The notes: generated from the letters alone by a model not told the origin. A stretch of 64,000 bases of DNA from Climacteris rufus (GCA_013398175.1 VZRZ01008561.1:228442-292441), one strand, 5' to 3'; shown: positions 40,701-54,512, counted from the first letter of the stretch. Numbers and translations are program-made.

Positions 40701-41052
40701 CAAGGGCCCCTGTCAACATTTGGTCTGCACTGATGGTTCAATCCTAAGGGCCAGCCAGGGTGATGTGCCTCAAACTACAGTCACCACAAGCACAACTGGA
40801 CAGATAAACCTGTTATTTATGGCAAAGTAATGCCTACTGCAAACTGCACCACTGTAAAAAGCTTCTCTGACCCTCCACAGCAGGGTCTTTTCCTGACTTC
40901 AGTGCATGAGTAGCTGGAGCTGCAATAAACCCACAGTGCTGAGGAGGAAAGTGAACCATGACACTGCCTAAAAGCTCTGGTGTTTCACTCCAGCCCCTGT
41001 GACCCCCATTTAAGAAGATGCAAATAGTTTAAACAGAGAACTGAAGCACTCA
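37750..41052. other. Unique non-coding sequence, no gene recognised
   Basis: It would be intron if the candidate exon just upstream is real. An open frame at 37824-38312 (+ strand, 162 codons) follows the donor, but it has no recognisable domain and does not continue the candidate exon's frame convincingly. A patch at about 38400-38490 weakly recalls an old LINE reverse-transcriptase region but cannot be supported. Confidence 0.5.
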
Positions 41053-41125
41053 AAATCTGAATTAAATTTTAATTAAATCTGAATTAAAATTTACTTCAAA
41101 ATTAGAAGTAAAAATTTGAAGTAAA
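41053..41125. repeat. AT-rich inverted and direct repeats
   Basis: A 14-base word at 41053-41066 recurs at 41075-41088, offset 22. Within it, 41064-41074 and 41082-41092 are perfect 11-base inverted repeats around a 7-base loop. A second, imperfect inverted pair ('acttcaaaatt' at 41093-41103 with 'aatttgaagt' at 41113-41122) follows directly. The sequence could form hairpins. It probably arose by slippage in AT-rich DNA. Confidence 0.8.
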
Positions 41126-41300
41126 AATGTCAACTTAGCAGCAGAAAGACTATTATGAACAAAAGAATCACAAAATTACAGTGGTACCTTCTTAGTCATC
41201 ACTGATAAAATTATAACCAAAAATAAATAAGCCATTATATTACATGTACGTCTTATAACATATATTGGGTTTTTTACCCTATATAGTTCCTTTTGGGGAC

Positions 41301-41622
41301 AAATTTTTAGCAGGGCCTGTTGTGATAGGACAAAGGGCAACGGTTTTAACCTAAAAGAGGGTTGATACAGATCAGATAGAAGGAAGTTTTTTAGAATGAA
41401 GGTGCTAAACACTGGAGCAGGTTCCCAGAAAGCGCTGAAGCACTGGATAAAGGTTGCCCAGAGAAGCTGTGGATACCCCATCCCTGGAAACATTCAAGGT
41501 CAGGCTGGATGCAGCTTTCAGCAACCTGATTGATTTGAAGGTGTCTCTGTCCCTGGCACAGGGATTAGGCTAGATGACCTTTAAAGGTCCCTTCCAGCCC
41601 AAACCATTCTAGGATTCTATGA
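41301..41622 (+). mobile_element. CR1 3'-end fragment (about 320 bp), the best-preserved copy here
   Basis: A sense-direction CR1 covering the distal end of ORF2/3' UTR to the terminus. Landmarks in order: 'agcagggcctgttgtgatag' (41310-41329), 'ggttttaacctaaaagaggg', 'aacactggagcaggttccca', 'tggataccccatccctggaa', 'cattcaaggtcaggctggat', 'ctagatgacctttaaaggtc', and the terminal 'attctaggattctatga'. It is strongly similar to standard avian CR1 throughout, with scattered substitutions. It is 5'-truncated, as nearly all CR1 copies are, and carries no functional gene. Confidence 0.97.
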
Positions 41623-44600
41623 CATTGCCAAACAATCCTGCTGAACCAGACACAATCATGACAAATAAACAGTTTTCATTATTGGTCCTTTTAAATACTG
41701 CCTTTTCCACAATGTCACCAAGCTCGGGGCTTAGCACCAGGGCTGGGTGAAGGCTGATTTTAGCTAAGGCTGGACCCACTGGACATTTCACCACTCTCTG
41801 CAGGTGAGTGCAGGTGAACTGGGGACATCAGCATGGCAGGGTTTCAAGGGCAATGAGGCTCTGCTTGCAGCTGGAGGACAAAGTATTTTTGGTAGACCTA
41901 AAGATGCCAGGCTGCACCAGCAGTAGCAGGACACCTAGGCTCTGAGGTGCTATGTCCTGGGACCTTATGTTCAAGAAGGACATGTTTGAACAGACCTTGG
42001 TAGAGGATCAAGCTGCCAGAAGAAGGAGGGGAGTGACAAACCCCTCTTAGATGAGAGGGTAGAGTGGGCTGCCTATGTTGCACCTGCACAGCTCAGTGGG
42101 TATGAGAGGGTATGAGGTCTGCTGTCTGCATCATGGAAACAGGGATTTAAGCTAAAGGACAAAATGACACAAGAACAAGTGAGTGTCAGCTGGCTGTGAA
42201 TGACTTCAGGCTGCAGCAAGAAGGTCCCTGGCCATGCCAAGCTCTGGATGCCTTTCAGCACTCCTAGGGCAGGCAGCCCAATCAGTCTTAAAATGCAGCT
42301 TGATAAATTTGTTAATGAGATTATACACCTTGGCTCTTCATGAGGTTAAGGAAGAGACCTTCCTGATCCAAGCAGCATTACAAACTCTTGTGTTCCTCCT
42401 CTTATTAGGAAGCATCTCTTAATTGGCTGCTGCTTATCCTCTACCACCTAGACACCACAACTCTTACAATCACAGTCTCTGTTAGGAACTCATTCTGGAC
42501 ATGTAACAGGATGCCCTGGAAACCCAGAGGTTTAAAAGCCTCCTGCAGAGAAAAGAAGTATTATTTAGCCCGTTTTACAAGTAGACCACCAAGGACAGGA
42601 GACTTCCACATCACAGGGAGCCATTTCTCATCACTGGACTATGTATCACCAACATGAATTACACATCAAGCCCCAACTACCAGCAGGACAAAACTACATG
42701 ACAGGGAGCACCATGTAACACAGGGATTGCCCCACTCCTCCAAGGATAAGAAATCATAGAATTTTCCACTGATTTTTGTTCTTTTGGCCAGCACAAGCAA
42801 AGCTCCCTAATTCCTGTCCACTACTGAAAGCCCTTCAAATGCATGCTGCAATAAATCTGCTATCTCTCAATGTATGTTTTAAGAGAGGGGAGGTCCCAAC
42901 CACCTTCCAGTGCATCTCCATCCCACTGCCCTGAAGTCCCTCTGCTACAGCAGACACTCTGGTTTCTTATTCCCTAAATACTTTTCATCATCTGTTTGGG
43001 TTGTCTTTGGAGATTACTGCTCAGTGTTCTTCTAAGCCATTTGTTTTCGAAGGTACTCAGATACTTTGCCTGTACCTTTGATAGGTTTCCAGCTCTCAGA
43101 TCCATGTGTTTAGATAAAAATTACTTTCAAGTCCAAGACTCACAGTTCAGCCTTTCAGCTGCAGATTTTCAATGACGAAATCTCAGCAAAGCCAGTAAAT
43201 GCAGCTGCTGCCTTTCCAACATGTGACACCATTTCCTTCTGGACATCCCCAGTGGCTCGGACACAACCACCAGGATATGCAAATGGATTCATTCCTTGTA
43301 TTCCACTGCCTTCTAATGTAAGGTTTGACTTGGGAGCTGCCAGGATTTTTGTGAGACCAGTGGATTTGTACCACCCAGCTCCCTGCAAGGCAGGAAGGTC
43401 TCTCCATGCACATCTGAGGGGTCCCATAGGCTCCACAGAAAACTCATGACCCTGCTTTTGTCTTCAAATTCTCAGCCAAGCAAATGGGAAAGCCTGTCTG
43501 TACACAGGCACGGCTGCAGCACTGCCTCTGCCTAAGCTGAAACACATCTCATTGGCATGGAGGACGTAGGGGAAAACCTGAGCACAAGTTTTCCAGCCTG
43601 CAGGAAGCCTAGAGGTGACCAGCTGGAGACAACCCCAAGCCACCCCAACCCAATAACCACAGGGTACATCCCCTAAAATGCTCCAGCTGCACGTGGTCAG
43701 GAACAAGCAGGATTGCTGCTTTTAATCCAGATTAAGGTAGCACCCAAATTTACTCTGGAATATAATAAGTCTGAGTTTAGACAAGTTTTGTTGTGAGTGA
43801 CTGGGCTGTCCCAAGTGCTGGTGGTCTAATCTCTTGGAGAAGCTCCACCTTCAACAAAATCTCATCCAGCATGAAGTCCTCCCATCCTTGAAAACAAGAA
43901 ACTACAGCAAATGACAGCCTCAAACTGCTGAGGATTACTTAGTGTTTGAATAACTATTTGCAAGCAAGGAACCCTGAGAAAGCACAGGGAAATATGCAAA
44001 TATAAAACAAAGCAGAAACATCAGCATCTTATAGAGGTTTGCCCTCATTCTATCAAAGCCTGTCAGTGGTGATATGTTCCCCCCACCAGAAAAGCTCTTG
44101 GGATTGTGTCACCTGCTTTAACACACTCATCTTTGGCCTCTTCTACATGCTAGGAGTGCACAAACTTAATTAGTATCCCTATTTTATTTAGATTTTGTAC
44201 AAGGAATGGGGATGTTTGGAAAGGGAATCCACTTCTCATTTCAGATCCTTGACCAGGCTCAGCTGGATATTTATTGAAAACATTATCATCCTCTCTGCCT
44301 GCTCATAAGGCAGGTTTGTTACCAACACAACATAACAGGTCCCAGCACTTCAGCAGGCAAGGCTGGCTGAGACTGCGACCCAAGGCAGCAATCAGGCAGA
44401 CTGGGGACATGATCCCATGTTAAGGTGCTGGATTTGATTTGGAAAATGTCTATCTGCAGTCCAGGTCAACAAAGCATTGTAAGAGCACTTAACCCAAAAT
44501 CTGCATCACTACAGGTAACATTGCTAAAATAAATAGAGAATTAAAGATCAAGTCAGTGAAGACTTCACATACAAGGAAATGCTTTCATATTTAAAAAACA

Positions 44601-46966
44601 AAAATTTCAATTTAATATCCAAAGACTTCCTTGCCCCCTTAAATCTCGTAAGCACAAAAAAGAAAAAAAAATCCACATCGAGAGACTTGCAAATTCCCTA
44701 TCCTCACACCCAAAGGCATATTAGGTCCTTTCCATAGAAGAGAAACCAAAGCATCTCCAATTTGCCTTGGCTTGATCCACACTTAAGATGTCCCAGAAGT
44801 CTGTAAAATTATGAAAAACTAGTTAAAATAAAGTTCAGGATATACACACAGCCACAACCTCTGTAGTTCTGCTGAAGAAATACAATCGATTTGGAAAGAG
44901 TCCTAAGGAGGCAGTGGGGAAGAAAAAAACAGAAAAAAAGATTTATTTTTTTTTTCATTGAAGAAGATTTATTATTTTCCTGGGAGCTGTTTTGGGCTGC
45001 CCAACAGGAGAGCTGTACTCAGCAGCAGCAGAGTGGATAAAATCATCTCCCATAGGTGACATCTGCATCACCCAGTCCTGCACTGCCCTCCAAAATGCTG
45101 CCTTCCTCTTTTCCTACAGAGAGGTTGCAAATGAAAAATAAAACCCAAACAAAACAAAGTATGAACTTCACAGTGTGGATCATTGCTCTGTCTGAGTGGT
45201 TTAAGGTGCACAAAACCCAAGGGAAGTGGAACTCAGATCCAGCACTAGGAACTCTGAGCTCTCACTCCTGGACAGGGCTGCTACCAGCTCTTCTCTGGGG
45301 AGGAGCATTTATCCTATCACCAATACCTGTGACAATGAAAAATTAATTAAGGACACTGTCAGGCAAAAAGAACAGCCTCATATTCCAAGAGACAACTTTG
45401 TTCACTGAAATTACAATCTCTCACACCACCTTCCTGTGTGTGAGCAAGTACAGGTGTGCATTCAGATTTCAATTCTACACTCTTTAAGCTAAAAAAAATA
45501 CTAAAAAATATTTTTTTAAATCATACAGAGTCTAAACCAGCAGCTCATATTGGTAGTATAACATAAAAAATGTCGAACAGTTACCACACCCAGGAAATTA
45601 ATCTAATCAGTTAGAACAACAAAAAAGCCAAAAGTTCACTCACAAGGAGGAAGCTGCACTTTCTGGAAGACACACTCTGTCACCCACAACTTGATCCCCT
45701 GCAGCCTCTCAACCACATCTTTGGGACTTGGTTTAATACTCTATTCCTGGCCCCAATATAGTGCAAGAAAAGGGCTGGGGGCAGATATATTTTATTAAAT
45801 GAGTATTGATTTTATACATGTCTTTTGGGGAGATCTAATCAAAACAAATTTAAGAGAGGATGAACTATGGTGCCACCTGAATCTAAAAGTACAATGAGAG
45901 CTGGTTGACAGAATAAAACGGCAAAATTGACATGCCCTCTAAAAATACATGGATTTCAGATTTCTTGGGGTCTTAGGCTCAGGTAAACTGTAGGAGTATC
46001 TCCAAGGAGATGACAGCTAGTTCATTTATATCACTGAGCTGTAGGTGCTGGGTGGCTGCCACCATACCCAACTCCCTTCATCAATCACTCTGAGATGCTC
46101 AAAGAGCAGGTGTCTGTTGCAAGATGGGGTATTTCCAAATTGTCCCCCCCCAATGCCAGCAGTGGCAGAGCCACAGGGGCACAAACAGCTGCTGGCACAT
46201 GGTCCTGCCCTGGCATGTCCCCTCAGCTGGCAAAGTGACAGAGCCCACCCTGCTGCCGCTGGCTTTTGGGCGGTTCTGGGGAGGGTGAGCAGTGCTCAGC
46301 TGTCAGGGAAGCAGTGGGACTCTGTTACCCTGATTTTTGCAGTCCTGGATGTTTTCATTTTCTGTAGTTAGTTTCTCACAGTCTTCTCTGTAAACATGGT
46401 TATGTTATTGTAACTATATCTTATCATTCACATTCCTTTCTCATGGACACAGAACTTTGATGGACATTTCCTTTGACTGTAATTGAGGAAGAACTGATTT
46501 CCTCCAATGAATAGTGATTTCTAAATGGATATAAAAAATAAAGAAGGCAGGTCTTGCCCCTTTCCTTCCTTCTCTCTGATCCTGGTAACAAGTGTCTCTG
46601 GCTCTTCCTTTTGTGTGGTTACTACAACAGGACTCCAGGCACAGGGAAGTCATGGAGGCGAGAAGGGGGGACACAGGGCTGCATTCTTCATGGGTGAAAG
46701 AGCAGAGAAAGGGTTCTCACTGTTTCTCTGCACATTAGTCAGCACATAGGAGCACAAAAACACCCCAGAGCAAATCTGCTCTGTAGTATTAGGGATTATG
46801 ACTCAGAGATGTTTTTATTCCTCTCCCCGTGACTCATCCAGCGCAGCCTCACGGCCCAGATTCAGAACAGCCTAGCCTTTTTGGGCTCCCTCTGCCCAAA
46901 ATCCCGTTCAATAATTGCCCTTTGCAGTCAGCAGTGAGGAATTCAGGGGATTTTCCCCTCCCTCCC
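41623..46966. other. Unique non-coding sequence, no gene recognised
   Basis: G-rich unique sequence near 41800-42130 is followed by ordinary moderate-G+C DNA. Apart from the weak MIR-like patch at 42556-42620, nothing was recognised. Open frames at 43155-43449 overlap on both strands and look like chance. Confidence 0.5.
42556..42620 (+). mobile_element. Possible MIR-like (CORE-SINE) remnant
   Basis: 'tattatttagcccgttttac' followed by 'accaaggacaggagacttcc' and 'acatcacaggga' parallels, with gaps, the MIR core 'tattatccccattttacaga...gaggcacagagaggttaagtgacttgcc...gtcacacag'. It was aligned by eye only. It could be chance. Confidence 0.3.
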
Positions 46967-47121
46967 CGGCGGGGCAGGGGCAGGAGCGGGTGCCTGTGAC
47001 GATGCCCGGTGCTGGCACAGCCCCGTGCCCGGCTCCGAGCGCAGCACGGCCCTGAACGGGAAAAAACGGGATCTTCTCCGGGACACGGGGACAGCTGGCT
47101 GGGAACGGCTTCCCAGGGGCG
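46967..47121. promoter_or_regulatory. Internal CpG cluster (small CpG-island-like patch)
   Basis: Sixteen CpGs fall in about 155 bases, against very few in the surrounding kilobases. The G-rich word 'ggcggggcaggggcagg' at its left end looks like an Sp/KLF site array. No TATA box, splice donor or recognisable coding frame accompanies it. It could be an alternative promoter, an enhancer or an unmethylated regulatory patch. The direction of any transcription cannot be told. Confidence 0.4.
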
Positions 47122-50100
47122 GGGGCTGCACTTTGGAGTGCTGACAGCCCTTCAAGAAGCATCTGGAAAGGACCCAGTTTAGCTCCTGGGATGGGTCGGA
47201 GTTTGCTGGGAAGGAATCCAGAAGCGAGACGGTGGGGCTGCATGGGAGGTTTCTAGCTGCAGAAATCATCCTGCATCTCCTCTGCACTTTCTGCATCACT
47301 GGTGATGGAAGATACAGCATGGAATGAGGTCCCCAGGAGCATCCTGCACGCGTTCCCACCCACAATTTTTAGAGGAAAAGCATCTGTAGCTGCAGAACAA
47401 GGGAGAAAACATTATTTTGCAGAGGATGTGGCCAGGGCAGCCCCATCCCACAGCTGGGATCCCCAGCATAAAGTGATCCGGGCTGGGCTGAACCGAAGTT
47501 TCATGGCCCCTTTGTCTTGGGATAATAATAGCAGCAGATGAATTCCACATTTCAAACAAGGGTAAGATATTAAACAGAGCCTCTGTAGAGAGATTAGGTG
47601 GAATAAGAAAAACAATAAATCCTTATGTTCTTGGACTTGAACCGATTGGCAGCGAAAGCCAGGGAGTGGGGCCTCCTTTCCCCCAGCACCACCATGGTGC
47701 CCTGCATAACACCAAGTGCTTTGGGGTTCAGCAGCCTGCCCAAGGGAGGAGGACTACAAAGCACAGAGTACAGAAAAAGGTGAGAGACCTTCATCCAGAT
47801 CCACTCCAAAATCACTACATCCCCAGGCTGCCACACACCTATGAGGTCCCTGCTCATGCTACCCCACTCACACCAGAAGGACATTGTAAGGGCACTCAAG
47901 CTTGAGACGTCAGGTGAGAAGCACCTCTCACCTCCTCTCACCTCTCATGGCAAAGAAACAGGGTGAAGAAGTAGCAAAGAAGTTGTGTTCCCTTATAGAG
48001 ATGCATGGGGAGAAGGTACAAAATCATGGACCCTTTTCCAGGCTCCTGCAGGAACGAGTTTTGAGTTTGAAAACAAGAAATAAAGATTAGTAAAGGCAGG
48101 AAGAAGAAAGAAGGGGAGAATATCTTACCTAGATTTATTTTTTTTTACTCAAGGCTATTAATGTTCTGCATGCTCTAGAGGAAAGCACTGAGTCCTACTG
48201 TAGTTTTCATCCTTTCCACAAACCCCTCTGAAGCTGAGTTTCCCATCTCCCAGCCTACCCTGGAGGCACCTCACATTCCTCCTGTCCACCTCACCTCTCA
48301 GGACTGCAGGAGGCAGGCTTACAGTTTCAGCAAAAGACTGCATATCAACAATCCAGATTCAATCGAAATACCCTCCTCTTTAAAAAATAGCTTTTAGATT
48401 AATGACTTAAGACAACTAACTTTGAAGACTGAATTTAATATATGGAGGTCAACCCAAGCTCCACTGATGGATGTTGATGTCCTGTGGGACAGCAAGAAAG
48501 CTAACAACTACACCTTCATGTTTGAAATCACACCCTGTAAACAGTATTTCTGCTGCATGGAAAAGATCCAGTAAAACTAAATGGTGCAAAGGGACTCCCA
48601 TATTCTGCAGAGGGAAGCCTACCCTGACACAGCCACATTATCTGTTAACACTGCCTCATTTTGCAATAAACCCCAGCTGTATTACTGCATCATATCATGT
48701 GGAGATAAGCCTAACTAATGCCAGGGTTGTTCATGCTTCCAGTTACCCTTGACAGTAATATAAAGAACATGAGTATGAATAACATTTGCTAGAAAAAGCT
48801 CTTAAATATACTTAAGAGTTTCTAAATCTTATTTACTTACCCGGATTACCACATCCCTTATATAAGTCCTGGTGACACTGAAAATTAAGTTACCTGTCTA
48901 GAATAAAAGTCACCTCACCCTTATGAAACCACAAGTCACCTACATCAAGGGGGATGGCAGCAGGAGGTACTGACAGAAAGACAAACACTGACTCCAAATT
49001 GACAAGCAAGAGCTGGCACTGACAGGCAGCAAGTGACAAAAGGAGAGAAGGTATTTACAGTTGTGAATCACACATTTCCCCAGACATCTTTCCATTAATG
49101 ATGGATATCATAATTTCCCTAAATAATGCAAGGAAAATTAGTTGAATCATTTAAAGGCATCATCAATAATAAATGAGTCAGCTCCAGATGCTCACCTCAC
49201 CATTCCTCCATCCTCAGGGACTGTTTGAGCAAAAAGAGTAAGATTGCTGTCACTTTTTAATTTTGGAAAGATGCTTCAGTATCAGAGCCAGAATGAAGTA
49301 CCTTAGAGCAAGGCATGGCAGCCCCTGCATGGTGTAAAAGCTCTTTGCACCACGGTTGCCATTCCTGTGTGATAAAGCAGCAATGAAAGCACCGTTCTTG
49401 TTTGCTCAGGTGAAGTGCTTACGGCCACCTTTCAGTACCAGGCTGCTCAGGAATGAAGAGCAAAAGATTTAAAGGCTCCGAGTTCCATTGCTGCAGTGCT
49501 GCTGGGAAAAACCCACCGTGTACCGAGGAGCATCCTCTACAGCACAGAAAAATTGGGATAGGTTTTTCCCAGCTCACCTTGACCTGGGTACCATCTCCTC
49601 TGAGCCATCTGCCACCTCATCAACATAAAGTCATAACTTCCCTGAGGTGTGGACTCAACATGGTGCATGACAAAATTCCTTACCCCAAGGGTTGCTGCTG
49701 CCATGGCAACCCCAGCCACCAAAAACAAAGGTAAGTTGTGCAGGACTGGTTGGATGAACAGGCCCATTTGGGGATGGCATTCACAACATGGAAGAAGGGG
49801 AAGGAAAAGGGGTCACACCCCAAAATCTTGGGGACAACATGTTTCCAAAATGCTGGCACATTTCCCAGAAAAACGTATTCTCTGCAAATACAGGAGGAAT
49901 ACAGGAAGCAGGGGAATAAATCTCCATAAAACTAGCATAGTTTTGACTTCCAAAGCCATATTATGACATCCCCAAAATGAAAGCAGGGTGACCACCAGCA
50001 GAGATGGAAACCCAACTGCTCACAGCAATCACCAGCATGTGATTCAGTGTCTCACAACAAGGAAACCCAGACCGCTGCCTCTGCCAAATTTCTAACAGGG

Positions 50101-53100
50101 GCTGGGGTGGGGCAAAAGATTTGTGCCACCAAACCATGACTTCTATTGTTTCAACTTTTCTCTTTTCCCTTGGATTCAGAATCTGTGCTATTTTAAGCAA
50201 CTATGCTAAAAAAAAAACCCAGAATGTAATGCCTGTTTGGACTGCCCATAAAAATCTTTTCCACTGAAACAAAGATTTAAACCTCTGACTCAAAATTACT
50301 TTACAATGGGGGGCTGATTATCAGGAGGACCAGAATATCCTCTTATTAGGGAAATGTTCACTGGGCTTTCCTGACCTTTACATGGTGGTATTACCTCAGT
50401 GGCTTGTTTAGTTGCATGCAGGCAATACCAGCTGTCTTTGACACAGGGCAAGAAAACAGCTCTGTATTTTATAATACAGAAAAAGAGCTTCAGGTAAGTA
50501 TGTGTGAATGTGTGGCATGTGTATCTATACATGCACATACATGCATGGACATACATCTGATTATTGCCAACAAAAGAGATACAGGAAAGAAAAACACAAA
50601 ATCACAACAAACAAAATTGGGAAGGATCAAAGGGTGCATTCCAGCTGCCTGCCTCAAGTAAAACAAACCTAACTAAAGCACTTTTTTAAAATTATTATTA
50701 TTATTTATCTATTACGGTAGCAAGCATCATGGGGGAAAATTCAAGCCCTGTTTGCATGAGTCTGATGCAAACACTTATGGCAGTCTGGAAGAGATCCATC
50801 TGGCTTCAGTTAGACTGACATAAGAGTAACCCCAATTCATGTTAGCCTAAGCTTGTTTTTTTAGACACTTGTTTCTATTGGTACAATATTTATTTGCAGA
50901 GAAATTATTCTACAGACATCTTTCTCCATCCCTGACCCAACTTTATCCAAGCTGACCCAAATCTGAACCAGCACCCGTGAAGGAAAGGTTCTGGAAGGGT
51001 TCCTAGCCCATTTTGTAGATTTGAGATACAACAGACAGTCAAAGTTTGGCCTCCTGACAAGCAAAGAAAACATATAAAACAATTGCATCCAAACTCAAAA
51101 AAAAAAAAAAATTACCCCAGGGAGTAGAACACAGAGTAAAACTCTTATTTACAAGAGTTCTGACTGTTCTTTCATCAGCAGAATTTACTGGAAAAACTCA
51201 AAAGCAATCATCATTTTACAAGGATGTTTTGCTCCACACAGTTCCTGCACCCAGCTTTACGGGGAGAACGTCAGCAGGGAGACAGGAACCCACTGCCACC
51301 CCAGGAACCTGCAGTGTGCATTCCTCCTGCCTTGTCAAAAATCCACCTCTCCATTTATATACTCTGTAATAATTATTTTGCTAATCACAGGCTACTCTGT
51401 GCTTCTCAACACAAATTATTATTATTAGAGCTGGCTGAACTGCAAACACGCCCGCTTTCCAAACACGTGGCGCTGGGCTGGAGAAGAGGGGTGGGGGGAT
51501 TTAATCCTTTACTGGTTGCAGCATAAAGCACTGAATGGCATTCTGGCATGTAATTTCTTTAAACAGGAAAAATAACATCTTTCAGGAGATTTTCCATTTT
51601 GAGTTAGCACAGAAACACCACAAAAAGAAAAAAAAATACTGGGTAAGGCAACATAACACATACTATGGCCTCCTTTCAACTCACCAGCTATATTTATTTC
51701 TGAACTGCAGCATAGAAACATATTTCACTTAGAAAAACTTTTAAGCTGCTTAAAAGAGACACTGAAGTAGCAAAGGCCACACACTTAGATACTGGAGGGG
51801 AAGAAAGGAAAGATTTATTTGTTTAGATGCTGTAAACCAGCTGGAATCTGCCACCTACAACTCATCACCAAGCCCTCCAGTGAGCAGGCATGACTTGGGC
51901 ACCAAGCCAACTTGAGCTTGAAATGTTTTGGTAGAAAACTGCTCATATGACCTGGCTACTTTTTAGCCTCTATTTCACTTTCACCCACAGTCTGTTTCGC
52001 TTTGTTTTGAAGCACCTGCCTTTGACCAGGGCCAGAGACAGGATGCTGGCTAAGAACAACATGAGCATCTGTCCCAGTATATCAAGTCCACCAAAAATGT
52101 AGGACCAGCAGCATTGCAAGCCTCACCACCAAATCTGTGAGGATCTGCACACTGACAGCTCAGCATCAGGTAGACCTAGCTATAGAAACAAATTTTCTGA
52201 GCTGTCTGCCAGGTTACCTCAGTCGTGATCGGCTCCTCATGGTTTCCAAGGCAAGGTCCTTGGCACAGCCCAAGTCAAGCAGTGTCACTCAGTGTCCCAC
52301 CCTGAAGCTGATGCTATTAGAGAGGTTCAGATGCCACTGCTGTGTTCAGTGGACTGAGCACCAAAGTCATGAGATGAACACCCCATTCCTGAGCCAAACT
52401 AAACCAGGGCAAAAAAAAAAAATCCGATTCGGGCAATCAAGGGAAATAGGATCAGGGCCAAGTGTCTTGAAAATAGCAAATCACCCTAACAATTCTCACT
52501 AAATGATCCTTGGAAGCAAGGGGTGTCAGCAGGGTCAGGTTATAAGCACTGCCCAAAATAGCCCCTTGTCCAAGGAGGGCTGGGGTGAGGCACAGGACAC
52601 TTGCACCACTTGTGAAACTCTGCATTGCAGAGGGGGGAAAAAAAAGGGAAAAAAAATGAAGCGTCATCCTGGATGAAACACGACACTGAGTGTTCACATT
52701 TCACATAAGAATCCTCACTTATTATCATCAGCCATATGAAGGGAACAGTCTGGAGTATGATTTCTGTTTATTCACCTTGATGACATCCCTTAAAATTTTC
52801 TGCTCAGGTTACATCTTTCCAAGAAGCAGAAATCTTTCCATCTATTGGAAGGAAAGCCCCTCCACAGGTCCACGTGCCTAAACCACGCTCAGCAGAGCTC
52901 ACCCAGCCTGACCTCCAGGGAGTGCTGGCTGGGCACGTTCAGGAATTGCCATGCCAGAAGAAACCAATGCCACAAACTCGGGCTTAGAAGCATCAGCTTT
53001 CCAGGATGGGAAATGCACTGCTGAGTCCTAGGATTTTTTGGGGGGAAAAAAATAAAAAAACAAAACAGCTGTGCAAGCAAAGTCACCCAACCAATGTGTT

Positions 53101-54300
53101 CCCTGCAAGGCTGATGCAGCTGGGAATAAAATGTCTGCTACCGAGCGATATTGAGCATGTTCTTCAGATCACCAACATCAAAGCATTCCCTGATTTCAAA
53201 CCTCTCTGTTTCAATAATGGAAAGCAGTCAAAATGCTGTTTTATTGTCTACAAGTCAATCCCTAAAAGAAGCAATCTGGCAGCACTCACTGCTTGCACAG
53301 ACTGGGAAGCACTGCACAGGACGTGTCCCCAGTTCCATTTAAAATCCCCCTGCTCCGATGCTGCCCGGTTGCTCTTCCCAGGAGGCATCTTCTTACAGGG
53401 ATGGGGATTGCTTAAATCAGCAATGCACACAGAAACCCAGCAGCTCAACTCTTCCCACAGCCCAAAGAACCACCAAAGAACCACCACGGCAAAAAGCCTC
53501 AGACCCCCGAGGGGCAGAAGCAGGGCTGAAACCAGGTGAAAAAGCCCTGGGCTTGCAGCAAGTGAGAGAAGGCTACTAAAATTAGCAGCAAAAAGGTGAG
53601 AGGCAACAGAAGGAACACAGAGCCTGAGCTTGGAGTGCAGACTGCACCCATCAAGGAAGGAACACCAGCAAGACCGAGGTGCAGGGGAGAAGCACTGTGG
53701 CCATTTAACCACAATTTTGTTGTTCACCATCAGACCTGAGAAACATCTACTCAGCCACAGCAGCTGCAATCCAGAGCAGGCAAGGAAGGCAAAAACATTC
53801 AGGCTGAGAAACATTTAGAAAGAAGGGAAATGAGAGCAGCTCCAACTTTCTTATTCCTTTTTTCCCAGAAATAAGGGCACAGATGCCATCATTCTCAGGC
53901 CACCAGCTCTCGGGGTGTGCAAGGAGGTTAACAGGGTGGGAGAAGCCACACAGAAGAGAAATTATAAACCAACCTGGAGCAGAAGCACGCGGACAAGAAG
54001 GTAAAGAATGAAAAGCCAGAATAGAAAAGGGAAAGAAGGTAAGAAAAAAAAAGGGAAATATGCCTATGAAAAACACCATAGGCATAACACTCAAACATAA
54101 AGTGGAACAGAAACAAAGAAGCGGAGACAAACCAGGAGGAAGAAGCAAAGTTAGAGATACACAGGCAATTATGCTTGCACACATATGTTTGTATATAAAT
54201 AAAATACATAGAAATGTTACTTGGATATAGATATATTCATACAAGCACAAGTAGAAAAACTGTGCCACACTTAATCCACTCTGCCCTGAACAAAAGCAAA
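47122..54300. other. Unique non-coding sequence, no gene recognised
   Basis: It holds small simple repeats ((TTA)n around 50690-50707, A14 near 51099) and a strongly purine-rich patch at 53930-54060. That patch produces long hydrophobic open frames on the - strand at 53747-54364, with a further one at 53248-53814. Those frames are composition artefacts with no homology I can name. No exon, RNA gene or transposon was recognised. Confidence 0.5.
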
Positions 54301-54512
54301 TTCTTTCCTGTGAGTGTGGGGAGCCACTGGCACTTGTTGCCCAGAGAAGCTGTGGGTTGCCCATTCCTGGAAGCGTTCAAGGTCACACTGGATGGGGTTT
54401 TGAGCAACCTCCTCTAGTGGAAGGTGCCCCTGCACATGGCAAGGGAGCTGGAACTACATGATCTTTAAGGTCTCTTCAAACCCAAACGATTTTATAATTT
54501 CTGTGATTCTAT
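54301..54512 (+). mobile_element. CR1 3'-end fragment (about 210 bp)
   Basis: A sense-direction CR1 3' UTR. Landmarks: 'ttgcccagagaagctgtggg' (54338-54357), 'cccattcctggaagcgttca' (54359-54378), 'ctggatggggttttgagcaa', 'ctagtggaaggtgcccctgc', 'actacatgatctttaaggtc', and terminal 'gtgattctat'. It is the same general group as the copy at 41301 but more truncated. It shows more substitutions near the terminus, suggesting a different subfamily or greater age. Confidence 0.95.

Noticed and set aside
42752..42770. 'aatcatagaat' resembling a CR1 terminal repeat
   Set aside because: The adjoining sequence does not continue as a CR1 3' UTR in either direction.
53248..53814. 188-codon hydrophobic open frame on the - strand
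   Set aside because: No family resemblance. It overlaps other open frames in both directions, with no splice or start context to favour it.
53747..54364. 205-codon hydrophobic open frame on the - strand
   Set aside because: It begins inside antisense CR1 sequence and runs through a purine-rich + strand patch whose complement reads as Phe, Leu and Ser. The apparent membrane segments are a composition artefact.
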